Shown here piece by piece: positions 1 to 13,300 of a DNA stretch of 64,000 nucleotides; the stretch's first letter is position 1, and each line of letters begins with the position of its first letter. The stretch spans positions 27,722,197 through 27,786,196 of the forward strand of contig NC_134509.1 of assembly GCF_027942865.1 (NCBI RefSeq). Reading direction: 5' to 3'. Below the pieces are notes generated by a model, which saw nothing but the letters and a program-made list of their open reading frames with translations, was not told the origin of the DNA and ran no database searches. Both the position numbers and the translations under genes were made by a program. Source of the stretch: Odontesthes bonariensis. Lineage: Eukaryota > Chordata > Actinopteri > Atheriniformes > Atherinopsidae.

Positions 1-560
1 CAGTACATGTAAACAAATACTATTTTCAAACGTTTCCATAAGCAAAAAGCATACCCACCCTTATTTTTAAATCTGACATTAATAGAAAACACAGTGCAAA
101 CTATTTGCTCGTGCTCATATGCATGTAGACAGCTATTGTCTGCTCTTTGAAATAAATATATCACCAATCTGAAGGGAATACAGCTTACATCATGATTGTG
201 ATATGTTGTAGAAGAACTGATGAGCTAATCATGTAGCTTTTCACTCAAAGAACTCCTGAATAAACACTTCCAACACATGGCTTGTTCTTGCAACCTGAAT
301 TATCTAAATCATTTTGATAATTTTTTATTTATCTTGAATTACAGGGAGTTCTATAGAAACTCCCTGAAAATCATCCAAATATTGAGATACATTTTCAACT
401 TTATGACCTGTAATACACCTTACTGGCAGAAAAACAACTGTACTGGATTTAGGTTTATGGTTTTTCAGTTGTAAATAACGAAAAAACAAAATTTGGTCCC
501 ATTAACTTAATGAAGATGAGAAAAGCCTAAGGTTTAACTACATGGAATAACTTCATTCTT

Positions 561-566
561 TTTATT
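561..566 (-). terminator. Candidate poly(A) signal for the adgre5-like gene
   Basis: AATAAA on the minus strand about 750 nt downstream of the adgre5 stop codon. Other AATAAA hexamers lie further on (near 324), so the true 3' end is not fixed by sequence alone. Bases 1-1316 otherwise hold only putative 3'UTR and AT-rich flank. Confidence 0.35.
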
Positions 567-964
567 GCAACCTCTCTCGTGTGTTACTATTCAAAGACAA
601 ATGATGCCGTCTTGCAGGTTCTCAATACCACAAAGTTAGAAGAAAGTTTAACTTTCTTTAGCTTTAGAGGTAAAACTTTCCCATTCCAAAATATTCAAGC
701 ACAGAGTAATCAGCGATCTAACAGAGAGACTTGGAAACCACACACTCCCAATGAGTCACACTGTTGCACTATATAATGCATACCCCGTCTGATGCATTAT
801 TCAGGAATTTGATCTATATTGGGCATCATTCTTAATTCAACTGAAGCTAGCAATTAAGACTTTAAACTCATTTACAAATGGTTACTGAGGCTACAAATCA
901 GTTGAGAAGAAAATAATAATTTTTCCATAGATTTCTATACAAAATGACTTTCTGCAAGAACAGG

Positions 965-982
965 AGTCGCCCTCTGTTGGCC
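965..982 (-). promoter_or_regulatory. CTCF-like motif downstream of adgre5
   Basis: On the minus strand the site reads GGCCAACAGAGGGCGACT, which follows the CTCF core (CCASYAGRKGGCRS) closely. It lies in the presumed 3'UTR or flank of adgre5. Binding is inferred only. Confidence 0.3.
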
Positions 983-1316
983 ATTAGATAGAATGCAAAT
1001 TTAAGTCATGACACCATTGGCTTAAATTTTCTACAAAACAACATGCACCTTTTATGAGTCCATCTATGCTCTTTCCTCATTGATAAATTATGCAGAAAAC
1101 CAAGAGGTTCATTTGGCCACCGTTGTCTGGGTGCAAAATAGCAAGTTGAAAAATCACAGATTTACCGATACACGAGAAGCTAACATGTTTAAACTAACAT
1201 GTGGGTGACAAAATAAATTACTTAAATTTCATTTGAAGAGAATCCAGCCTTCAGGCCAAACAGGCTTTTAAAAGTCTGATAGTCTGTCTTTGAGGGAGGG
1301 AAATAGATGGGACTCT

Positions 1317-4300
1317 TCATATTTGGGATTCTCCTGTGTGTTGCCCACTCCGAGAACCCTAAAGGGAGACAAACCACATCATGAGAAACATATTCATCAT
1401 TTAAGCAAAAGTAGCAAAACCAGTAAATAAAAGCCCTGAATCACCACACCTACATAGTCCCTAGCAGGGTTATCGTGACACTTTCTCAAAAAGATCCACC
1501 AGTCATTTTCACATTTCCCCATGCAAATTTCATCACAATACAATTATTTACTGTGCTTGTTGTAAACTTGTATTAAAGTGGACTTATTAAATCTATTAAA
1601 CGCTTTGAACAGATTTCACAATGTATCAAACATTTTTAGATTTCTATTTGTTGAAGTACCAGAGTGAACTAAAGAAACGTGAAGCTGTGGTTAAACTGTG
1701 ACTCATTTCAAAAGTAACGACAGCTCTTAATTTGGAAAGTTTACATACAGTGGTCAGCTATAACTGATCAGAAGATCTAATATTGGTCTGACATTACTGA
1801 AAGCAATTATCACACTGTTATCACACTGAGAACGATTTCTGTACAAAAACAGCGAGGTGAGGTGTGTTCATTTTGTGGCTGTTATAGGGCAGACTGTTCA
1901 ATAGGAAAAAATATATTCTGCTGCCTTGTCATCATTACAGCTTACAATGAAATTAAAGACTTCACTGCACTGCACAAAGACACCTTTTCATTTGGAATGT
2001 GTCCTTAATGCATAAGCTGTTTTTTATTTCAGCTTGTTTTTCGTATGCTCATTCGTATTACGTATGCTGAACCATAAACAAGATGAAAATGTAGGATATG
2101 GTTAGGCAGTGAAATGTTTCTAAGCAAACAGTCTCAAAGTGTCAAAAATGTCTGATATTCAGCACATATGCTGGCATGCAATCTATATCACACACAGAGG
2201 CATGATGATAAATCTGAATAAGTGGCACCTTCCTGCACATCCTTGTGTTAAGATGTGGTCACTTTTACTTTAGAGCAAAACTAAGTGCAAATACTGAAAA
2301 TTACCTATTGTTCCTCCATTCACTGTTTTGTTCTCACAATCACTCCAACGTCTCCTCATTAATCACCAGCATGGCTCTCTGCAGCTGGAGAATAAATTAG
2401 ATTACAATAGATTTGTGGATATTTCCGTCTGGCTGTGCACTGTCAGTTTTCAATTTTTCCATAGCAGCATTATCATTTATGAAGTTGTTTGTGACTGAAA
2501 GAAATAATTAATGGCGCTTTAAACCTGGCAGCACTGGCCAATACCAATATTCAGCTGGAGAGCCGTTAAAAATAAAGCAAAACAGCTTTCGGCTTTATGG
2601 TGGGAGAGACTGAGGGTGTGGCTCTAAATGAAGGAGCTGGGTAGTAAATCAGGAGAGGTACCACAGTTGCAATAATGAAGCAATGAATCAGACAAATAAA
2701 GTGGATTTTTTTTAATGTTTTACATTAGTAATGATTAACAACACGAAAAAAAAAGATTTCAAAACTTTGTAGACAAGTGGCATTTGCTCAGTTTTTATGA
2801 GACTGCAGTTTTAGTCTCCAAGCTGTGGTGTCAGTTCTCTCTTAATGTGTGGCCACTTTGGGCTTTCCCACCATTTCCACATGAGATGTTCCCCAAAACT
2901 AAACTCTACCATTTTTCAAAGGGAAATATGAAGGTTGGAGGTGTAAGGCTTTGGAGTTTTTTTCTCTTTCCTCTCCCATTGATCAGCTCATGACCCTTTG
3001 ATATATGTTCTAATATATGTTCTTTTACTTGCCATGAAGTACGTTTCCTTTGTCTCATTTTAATTTGGAAAATGATGCTTCCTTCTCCACAGTACTGGGG
3101 GGAAATTTCAGGTTAACTGACTTCTAATGATTATAATATATTATCTGATCTTATTGTATCTGGTACATACATATATCATGTAAGTATCGTTAACTACGAT
3201 GTTAAATAAGTGTACCAAAGGGCTTGGATAAGTAAATTCACTTACTTTCCACATGTGTGCTTGTAACAAAGACAGAAAATCTATACTTACTTGTGACTGA
3301 CTGCTGGAGGGATTGGTGCTGCTGAAGTCTGAGCGTTTCTTCATCTGTGGTGTGCAGAGGATATTAATGTACTCCTCTCTCACCTGCAGAGGGCAGCAGA
3401 ACATCAGCCAAATAATCAGATTTTATGCTTCGCCGAACCAATCATACTTATGCAACCTATCTTATTTGTTATTACTTTCTCTCTCCTTTTTGAAAATATT
3501 CTAAATGAAATAATTGACGTTTTGCATTAATGTTAAACTTGCCAAATGTCCACACCAAGCTTCACATTGCCACCATGTCCTACCTGTTTAGACAGCAGGC
3601 AGTGCATGATGAAGACCAGAGCACCCTGCAGGCTGTTGAGAATCGTGAAAATATATTCCACTGGAGTTAAGCCCTGTTGAAACAGGAAGGCTCCAAACAC
3701 CCACATCAGACCCAGCACACACATCTGGGCTATGGCAGTCACTGTGAAAGCTCTGCAGGGGAAAAAGCCGGATGGGACATGGGGAAAAGCATTACTGTAT
3801 GAGATTACACATGGAGGTCTCAGATGGTTGCATGCAGAAGAAGAAAATCTCACAACAGTCAAAGAATAGACTTTACCTTCTGCTATAAGCTAGTGGTAGC
3901 TAACAAGCTAAAGGCAAACAATAAAAATATAAGATTAGAATAAAGAGGTCATGCTATTTTATAACATCACCAGCATTAAACGCATGCACTGCTTGAACCT
4001 TTTGCAGAATTGTTTGAGGTTTTTGAATTCACTTTCTCTGAATCAGGAAGCGGTTTCTGAGAGATTCAACAACTTAACTTAACTTACTAAAATGCAGGCC
4101 TTTTATACCCACAGAAACCTTGTGGGTACGGTTTACTGCTTAATGAGTTTTTCTTCAACTGAAGAAATTTCACGCTTTTTTGCCTTTTGAATGAGAAGTT
4201 TACTTTCCACATTTCGCTGATTGATGAGCCAGTGCATCCCAGGATGGATACTTTTTAACTCAGATGTATTTTGCAGCTGTTCATATTTATCTAGTGTCGA

Positions 4301-7300
4301 TCATTGAATAGAAAAATGAGTGGACAGAATTGGGGAGAAACGTCCTTCAATAGTTGCTCATTAGAGACCAGAGCCAGTTTTGAAAAAACATCCCCATCAT
4401 ATTTTTCCAGAGAATTCTTTCCATGAAAGCATTTCCCCATCACCAAACTGTTGCACTAAATATAAATCTTTTTTTTTTTTTTTACTGGTTTGCGTAGTGG
4501 AGAAGGTGTTACTTAACAGATTACAACAGTAAGCCCACATTATTACACATGCACACATTCATGAACATGCTGACTGACTTAATTTTGTGCAGCTTGGAAA
4601 GGTCTGGGTTGAGGCTGGTGAACTTCTGGGCCAGTTTCCAGACGGTGATGATGAAGAAAAAGACATTGAGGATGATAATGACGCACACAGGGCCGAAGAA
4701 GCTCCAGATGAGGCCAGATGACAGCCAGCAGCTACGTTTGGGAGGGAGGAAACATACGTTTACAACTAAATGTTTACATCAGAGATTGATGTTTGTGTAA
4801 TCCACTGACATCATTACTATGACACAATAAGAATGTAGACACGCTTACACAAAGATACACTTTTTTTACACTCTTCCACACAACAAAAAAAGAAGCCATT
4901 TTCATGTAATTTTCCCTTTCTTCACACACTTACTGGCGGTCAGTGCCGTATCCATTTGGTCTGATGATGGCAGAAATAATGACGATAACAAGAGGTGCTC
5001 CATAACCGGTGACATACAGGTAGAGGGGCCGAATGGTAGCATTGAAGACCAGGACAACCATGCGGTACAGCTGCACCCCTTCTAACAGCATCCAGGTGAA
5101 CACGCCCAGGAAGAAGAAATGGAGCATCGCTGCCACGAACTTGCAGCCACCCTGTAATATCAAAGTAAATGTGGAGATTAAAGAGCTCAGGGAGGATGGA
5201 GGAGCGCTCTGTCACCTCAGCAAGCTGATGAAGGCAGTACTTTGAGTTGGAGCTACTCACAAAAGTAGATCTTATTGATTATTCTAATCTCCATAACACT
5301 ATAGTACAAATATAAACCACTGGTGGAAGTAGCAGACGGATCATTTTGCTTGACTAAAAGTAAGAATACCTTTACATGTAAAGGTATAATATTTGGAATC
5401 AGTTACTGTTGTCAGAAATTGTAAGTTTTGAGAATCCATTCAATTGTATGGAAAGTCAAAATGGAACTGATTTTACTTCACTGAATTAAAGAAAAAAACA
5501 AAACCCTGTTTTGCAATGTCAGAACTGCAGTAAGTGGCATCATACAGGAACGCCCAACTTCCCTAAACATTTACCACTGTTTTTAGGTCACAGAGATTTT
5601 GACAGTTTCAGTTAATTTCAGGCTTTTTGCCAAACTAACGTACAACGCACCAAGTATGAACTAACTTTTCTTTTATGATTTGTTTTTTTGCCTAACCTCT
5701 GAAGAAACAAGCTTGAATTGTGTACGATTTTTTTTCTTTTTACTCCTCCTGACCATCTGAGATGTGCAGAACCTGATAAGCATTGGCTTAGCTTTGAATG
5801 GGAGGTAGTTTTTGAGAGACAATACGATGCTGTGTTTCAGGATGCTCAGGAAACCCAGAGGGGTTATTGGACCACAACCTGTCACAAGCATGATTTTAGG
5901 ATTTGCTAACGCGCTTGTAATCCTGCAGAAATCTTCTGATGTTGATGTGAAGAAGACTCTGACTTTGTATTATGAGTAGAAAATCTTGTATTAACATTAA
6001 CATGTTAAACATCAAATGTGTAACAACTATTGACATCTAGCAGTACAAATTCCAAGTTGTAACTATCAAAGCAGCAGGCAAACTTTAAGGGCCACAGATA
6101 ACAGAAATAGTATGCTCTTGAGCGAACCCACAACATGATGTTTCAATGTGTAAAACATGTGAAAGAATTAAGTGAAATACTGAAGTTTCCATGCCCATTT
6201 TGATTGTAACATAAAATTGACTACAATGAATAGATATGTAAGCAGAGTGACATCACAACCAGGCAAACTGCAGCCCTCCCTGAGTGGAAAAAAAAGCATA
6301 AATAATAAAAAGCTAAAATAGACATAACAAAAACTTTTCACCACTGAAGAGCTGCAGCTGGTCTGTTTCTGAGATGTTAAATGTGTTGCTTTTTATGTGT
6401 AAAGCTTAATAAAAGCATAACTGTTTGATGGCACATCTCATGTGTTAGTTTAGATTGAGGTTTTTTTTGTTGTACAAACACACTGAAACAAGCCCACTCA
6501 AGCTTGAAATGTGCTGGAAACTAACGTCTGAGCTAACAATGACCTGACTTTATACAAACATTGTTTAGTTAATACTATTTTTGTCTTATTTAGTTCCGGT
6601 TTCCCCTTTCAACATGCCTATAAGTACACATATTTGCCATATTTATAGACTGCTTATCTTCTGCACTGCAAAATTATGTCCCCTTGCCGAGGCATACACT
6701 TTACATCCTAGATGAGAAGTCAGCGTGGTCTTTGTGGTGAGTTCATATGCTATTTTACTCTGAATGTGCCATCAGTTACAAAACAAATGTCTAAAAATTA
6801 CATACAAGTTCACCCTTTTTTTCTGTAGCATTCTTAGCAATTAGGGGATGTAACATCACAATGAGTAGCACAGGTTCACCTGTCTTACTCATAAAGCCAC
6901 ATTCTAATGAGAGATCAGTCAAGTGATCCACTTGAGTCACAATTTGTTTTTGCTTAACATACCTCAGGTGTGGTTTGAGAAATTCCAACCAGGAAGATTA
7001 AGTCAGCCAGGAAGAGGCAGATGCAGAGGTGCAGGTGGATGGTGTTGCGGGTCCCTTGTATAGAGCGGCAGAACTTAAATGTCAGAATGCTCAGTATTAG
7101 ACAAAGAAGGGAGATAACCAGTCCAATCTTGGTCACCACCAGCAGTCCAAAGTCGGGCTGTAAGAGAAGACATGTCAGGTCCCAATGACGTTTCTCTCAT
7201 AAAAACCAAGGGGTTTTGAAAATATCTATTGATTGTAATGTTACATGCTACGATCATCAACAAATCGCTGACTGGCAGAGAGTATAAAATATTTTCATCA

Positions 7301-10300
7301 CGGGAATTAGTTTTTTTAGAAATAGCTTTCTACTTCAAAAGTAAATAGTGTTAGTGAGAACCATTCCAGACATATCATTACAGGCTGTGAAGCATAAAAT
7401 ATCAGCCTAAAAGCTTTAAAGGTCTGCAAAAGCTCTGTAAGTGATGTGATGTGAAGCAGATCTTTGATCTTCCTCAGGGCCAAAATAGAACAAAGACATT
7501 TTTGCTGAAGCTTCAACTGTCATGTTTTAAGACTAAATGCCCCAGTTAACTGGACCTTTTAATTAGGTTTCTGTTTAGCTTTGTGCATATGTTACTTACC
7601 TCCATGGGGTAAAGGGCCATGAGCACAGCAAAGCTGCTGAGATGCTTGCATGTACACACAGTGTGTGTGGTATTAGAGTGCTGCTGATGGCAACCATCTG
7701 TGGACCAGGCTCCTTTCTCTTTCCAGTATGCACAGATGTAGCTCAGCTCTGGGGACTCCTTTATTTCCTAATACACAAATCAAAACCAAAACAGACTTTA
7801 TGCTTTCATTAGAGCTTTATGTAATCTTAAGGACAGTTTAAAACTTTCCCAGCAAAAAGTCTTATAAGCTGCAATTAGAACCAGGAGATTCCTTTGTATT
7901 GTAGGTCTGTGAGGGCTATGTTGTCATCTTCATGTTTTATTTGGATGTCTTTTGATTTTAATGCTCAAAATAAGAAGCACACTATTCAAAGTATGTGACC
8001 TGAGTTATCGCAGGTGGGGCTACCTGTAGATGTCTGAGGGTGATGGTGACATTGTGGCTCAGGTTCTGAGTGGATGGGTTGGAAACCACAACAGATACAA
8101 CTTTGGAGAAGATCTGAAAGGACACGTCATCGTTTTCATCTTCTTTGAGCTCCTCAAAAGATCTGTTCACAGATCCCTCAAGATTCTTGTAGCTCAACAA
8201 TGCAGCCAGAGCAAAACCTGTAAAAGACACTGGAAGTAAGAATATGCCAAATGTAAAGTGTTACTTACTTATCAAAACAGAAGAAGAGTTTACCTGGGTA
8301 TGTTCCCGTCCCAGCTGCTGTTTTCCAGTCAGTGCTGAGACCAGCATTTTCATTTGTCAAATAGATTGGTCCAGTTGGTCGGGTTTTTCCTCTTTGAACA
8401 GCAATCTGTGCATCTTTTTAAGCAAACGTGCGCAATAATCTTAGTTCCTTAAAAGTTCACCATCATCAGGAAGGCAAGAAAAAGCTTGTAACCTTTTTCA
8501 GATGTAGCAATCAGAGCTGAGCTTATAGATTCAAACTTGTTACCTGTCTCTGCGGACTCTATCTTGGTTCTGTTGCCTTTGAGCTGAGGACCAATCAGTA
8601 AAATAGAGTTCTCCACAGTACTGAGCAGCCCGCTCACACCTTCACTGTTGTCCAGAGGTCCAGGGGACAGAATCGAATCTGTCGCTGTGAGAAGTTTCTA
8701 TTTGAGATGCAGAACACAGGAGGAGGGCTGTGAATTCTATGCATGATATTTCCCTTTAATACCAATTATTTAAAATGATCTCTCTTCAGTTGTTTTCATT
8801 TTTGCTTTAGTTTTTTGTTTTTGTACGCACGGATTCGTCTGTGATGAAGAAATCATAAGTACTAGAGACCAACGGGTAATATTCATCCAGTTCCAGCATT
8901 TATTCCAGGGTTAGATTTTTAAAAATTGGCAAAAATTTGTAATCTGGAGGACTCTGCTTATTTTGACAGATTGGATCTGTTTTTTTCTCAGATACATACT
9001 CAAAAATGGATCATGTTAAAACATGCAAGTTAATTTCTTTTGAGAAACTTTGAAAATCTACTACTCAAAAAGTAATAAATGTATTCAGCTAACATGTATT
9101 TCCCTGCTCAATAATAAACTTTTGAAGACCACAGATGGTTTCATCTGAAATTTAGCATGTTTATCAAATATAGACATACTCTGTTCTCAGACTAATATAA
9201 CCCAAAATCTGTGTTTTACCCCAAAATCAAGCTGACAAGCATAAAATTCCCTATTAACTTTAGTATTTGGGAATTATCTGTCACATAGATTCCCCTTTCA
9301 CCAGAAGAAATAAAAATATATACATATATAAATCAATACTTTATAGTGGAAACTTTTGGTTGAGGTGACAGATTATTTGCATGTGGTGTCAGAGTGTGTG
9401 TGCTTTGTATCTTTTCCTGACCTCTAACAGAGCCTCTCCTTCAGCCTTTCCTTCACCAGAAGTGCTGGAGTTGGACAGAGCCAAGCAGCTGTTTTTCATC
9501 ATGGACAATATGTCTGCCAGACCTCCGAGTGACTGGGAAACAGACAGAGAAAATAAGGAGACTATGCTACTTCCTATAGACTAAAGTTCATGCATACTAG
9601 ACTTGAATGGGCCATTGCTCTGGGAAGTGAATTTCAGAAAACCAGCAGAAATGTTCTTACAGGAAATTGGACCTTGAATATTTTGATTAACATTAGCCCC
9701 ACCCTTTATATTCTCTATGTGCGCTAATTAATCAGTCTGTAATTGTGACTGCTCCAGTATTTGAATTATGCTGACAATATTGGGTTCAAACTCACCTGTG
9801 CAGGCCTACTGTCAGCACTGAATCTTTCACAGTTGAGCTCTAGATGAAACAGAGCCAAATATTTACATTATCCTCACACTCGACTGCAACATTCATTTGA
9901 AACAAAGAAGGGTGAGAGAGTCATTGAAACAAAGCTGTGAAGAAAGGGTTATGAGCATTATCATGTGAGACACCACAAGTCCCTAGAATTAGATTAGTCA
10001 GCACAGAAACTAGAGGAAAGGTAGCGCAGAGCATACACAGCAAAGACTAAAAAAATATTTATTTACGCAATATTAGAATTTGAAATAGATCGAGATTTCT
10101 GTTTTAATTTCCAACTGTACTTTTTGTCTGTCTGTGTCTGTGATTTTTCAAACGCAGCTGCTGTGATGCAAAACTAATTTCAGATAGATCTAACAATTAA
10201 GTATTACAATTCATAATCATATATATATATACTACTATATATAGTAGTATATATATATATATAGTATATCATAATCATCATCATAATCACTAACATGTTC

Positions 10301-13300
10301 ATGTATCTTTCTGTGAATTCCCCCAATTATTTACCTTGCCACTTCATTTTCAATGTATTCTATTGGTCTCATTCATTTATCTATATATTCATTCTTTATC
10401 CCTAAGTTTCTATCCATATTTTCTTCACATTCCCCCTTTATTTATTTATTCATTTATCAAAACTTATCTATTTTCCATATTTTATGTATTTTCTAACACT
10501 AATATTGTCAATCTCTTTCATTTATAGATATCTTATTTCTCTATCATATTCCCTTCACATTTCCTCACTAATTATTTGTCTAATCCCGTTTCTTTTCATG
10601 TTTAATTTCAGTATTTTTCTTTTTCTTTCCTGTATGTCTCTCTGCTTTATTATGCAAATGAGGAGGGCTGTCTATCATTTTCAGAAGGGCAAGCAACAGG
10701 GGTGTTAAGATGCAAAGACAGAAAAGCAATGAAGCGCACATTCTATATGATAAGTAAAGGTGTACACTTACCTGAACACAGGGTCCTTTCATTGCCATAA
10801 TTGGTGTATCCTTTTCGACACTTGCACCAATAACTCCCATTAGTATTCATGCAATTGCCTTCCTGTCCACAGATGTGTTCGTGTTCGCATTCATCTATGT
10901 CTGTGTAAGGACACAGGAGCAAAGGCACAGTTGATGACTGACATTCTTGAAGACCAACAACTTTGATAAGGCAGGTGGATAAAACTATGATCCAAGAAGC
11001 TATCAGTCAAACTTATATTGGTAAATGTGTGTCTGTTATTTCATGAGCTACACAGTAGTTTGAGTATGTGTGAGTCCTATATGGTGGCAAAATGATCTAA
11101 AAAAAAAAAATCAGCTCTGAATGCTTCTAGTATGTTGTGAGATGTTGTCTTTCCATTTAAAGACAGTTAAAAGCTGCAATTAGAACAAGCTGGAGGAAGG
11201 AGATGACTTTGGAGATGAAGTCAGAGTATGCAGTGATGTAATTGTGGTAAAACATAAAGAAAATCCCCTCAGATCAGGTAGATTTTATTTGAGGAAAAGT
11301 TAATCAGGTAAACTCAATCTATATGATTTATTCTGATGTTAAAAATGTAAATTTTCTCTGTATATTGACCAAATGTATTCCTTTTCTTCCCCATTATGCA
11401 CTGGGTAAATCTAGTTCTTTAATAATCACTAAATTTTTTCTCTTCCTCCCTTCTCTAAAATAATTAGCAATAAATTGCACAGCCCTCTGGGGTTTTCTTC
11501 CTGAAGCCTTATTTGGTGTAGTCTGGAATACCAGCAGCTTTTTTGAGTGTTTCGTCTCTTTGACAGAGATTACAGCGCTTGAATATTTTCATAAATATTC
11601 CCTGCTTGTGTTATTGTTACGCCACGTTTCAGCATTTATCACAAAGATCTTGGTTGAATAAACCGTATGACGTGATGTCTGGGTACGTCTTAGGCTCTAC
11701 GTTTGTCCAGGTTATGAATGTTTATGGTTATGAATATGAAGAATCTGTTAAAACTGAGTACAGACAGTATGTGGCAGAAGGTACCGGATCTTCATCAGGT
11801 GAAGAGGAGATATTTAAGTAAACTTTTATTTTCACTTCCTGACTGCAACCTGTTTGTGTATGCTTCTCTTTGTCTTTCAGTGCATTTCAGTTTTGCACAA
11901 TCACAAAAAATGACAAAAGCCAACTAAAGCCAAGCCAATTAACTTTCCCAGAAATAGTACCTCATAGCTTGAACTGAAAAAAAAGACTTAAACACGAAAA
12001 AATTGTATTAAAAAATGAATTTATTAACACTCACCTGTACAGTGTCCAGCATTGCTGCTGTTAATCTTGACGTACCCAAACTTGCAAGTACAATTGTAGC
12101 TCCCAATTATATTTTGGCATGTCGCAAAAGGACCACATATTTCTTTATCATCTGTGCACTCATTGATATCTGACAAACCAAAAAGTAAAAGGCAAAGTTA
12201 GGAGGGACTCTGGAGTCTTTGTCAATGTCCTCGCACATTCACACACTCAAACACAAACACTTACCACTGCACTGTCCATTGTCGAACGCTGTGAAATTAG
12301 GCTTCCCTTGTGTATGCCTGTACCCATGGAGGCACTGACAGGTGAAGCTGCCCCATGTGTTGAAGCATTTTGTGTGGTCCCCACATACGACACTGGGATT
12401 TTCACACTCATTCACATCTGTTGTTTAAAGAAAAAAATGAATCAATATGCAATTCAAGTCAATATTTAATGTGTGACTTAAGATCCACATTGGGGAACTG
12501 TTCTGAGTATTTCTGTGGATATTTAAATTGCTTTTAATTGTTCATTCACTGTAACTGGTTTTGATTCAAATGCAAAAAATTATAAGATAAACTCCACTAA
12601 TCAGTACTTTACATGATGGCAACACTCTTGATTTGAGCATTGGTGCACAGAAACCAGAGTGTCTGCTCCAGTTTTCCTGGTGCTCAGGGGCCACTGCCCT
12701 GCATGTTTTAGATGTTCCCTTGCTTCAACAGACATGGCTCAAACTAATGGGTCATTAACAGGCCTGAGCAGAAAGCCATTTCATTTGGATCAAGGGTGTT
12801 GTAGCAGGGAAATAGAGAAAACATCTGGCCCGCAAGGACCAGAGTCGATAAAACACTGAGGTAGATGCTACACTTTCTGGTTTTTGTAGGTTTGCTGTTG
12901 AGGGATACATAAAACAATAGATCATTGAAGATTTACCTATACAGTGTGAACCATTATTTTCAAGCCCTTCGCTACACCCGAAGACAGATTTCCACATCAC
13001 ACTTGCAAAACCTGTGGAGAAAGAGAGATAGATCGGTTTACTTAAAGCTCACAATTATAAAAAAAATCTAACAAAAAAAGAACCTGTTCTTGAAATTCAG
13101 TAAAGTGGTTGTAAACAACTGGAACGATTACTCTAAATTAATATAGTGTAAAGCCACAATCCTCCTATTTATTGTACCTATAAAACAAAATTATATGTAT
13201 TTGAAAATGTTTTAAGGGATGTTCTTCAACGACACAATGATTTTGAAGCTGCAGTTTGTGGTTTTGTTGCACTAATTAAGTTACACCTAAAATATCCCTA

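Noticed and set aside
3366..3390. CTCF-like CCTGCAGAGGGCAGCAG
   Set aside because: It overlaps the acceptor and start of the adgre5 tail exon; the likeness is explained by splice-site sequence.
3533..3862. 109-codon minus-strand frame read as a separate gene
   Set aside because: It is the TM6-TM7 exon of the adgre5-like gene with intron read-through at both ends.
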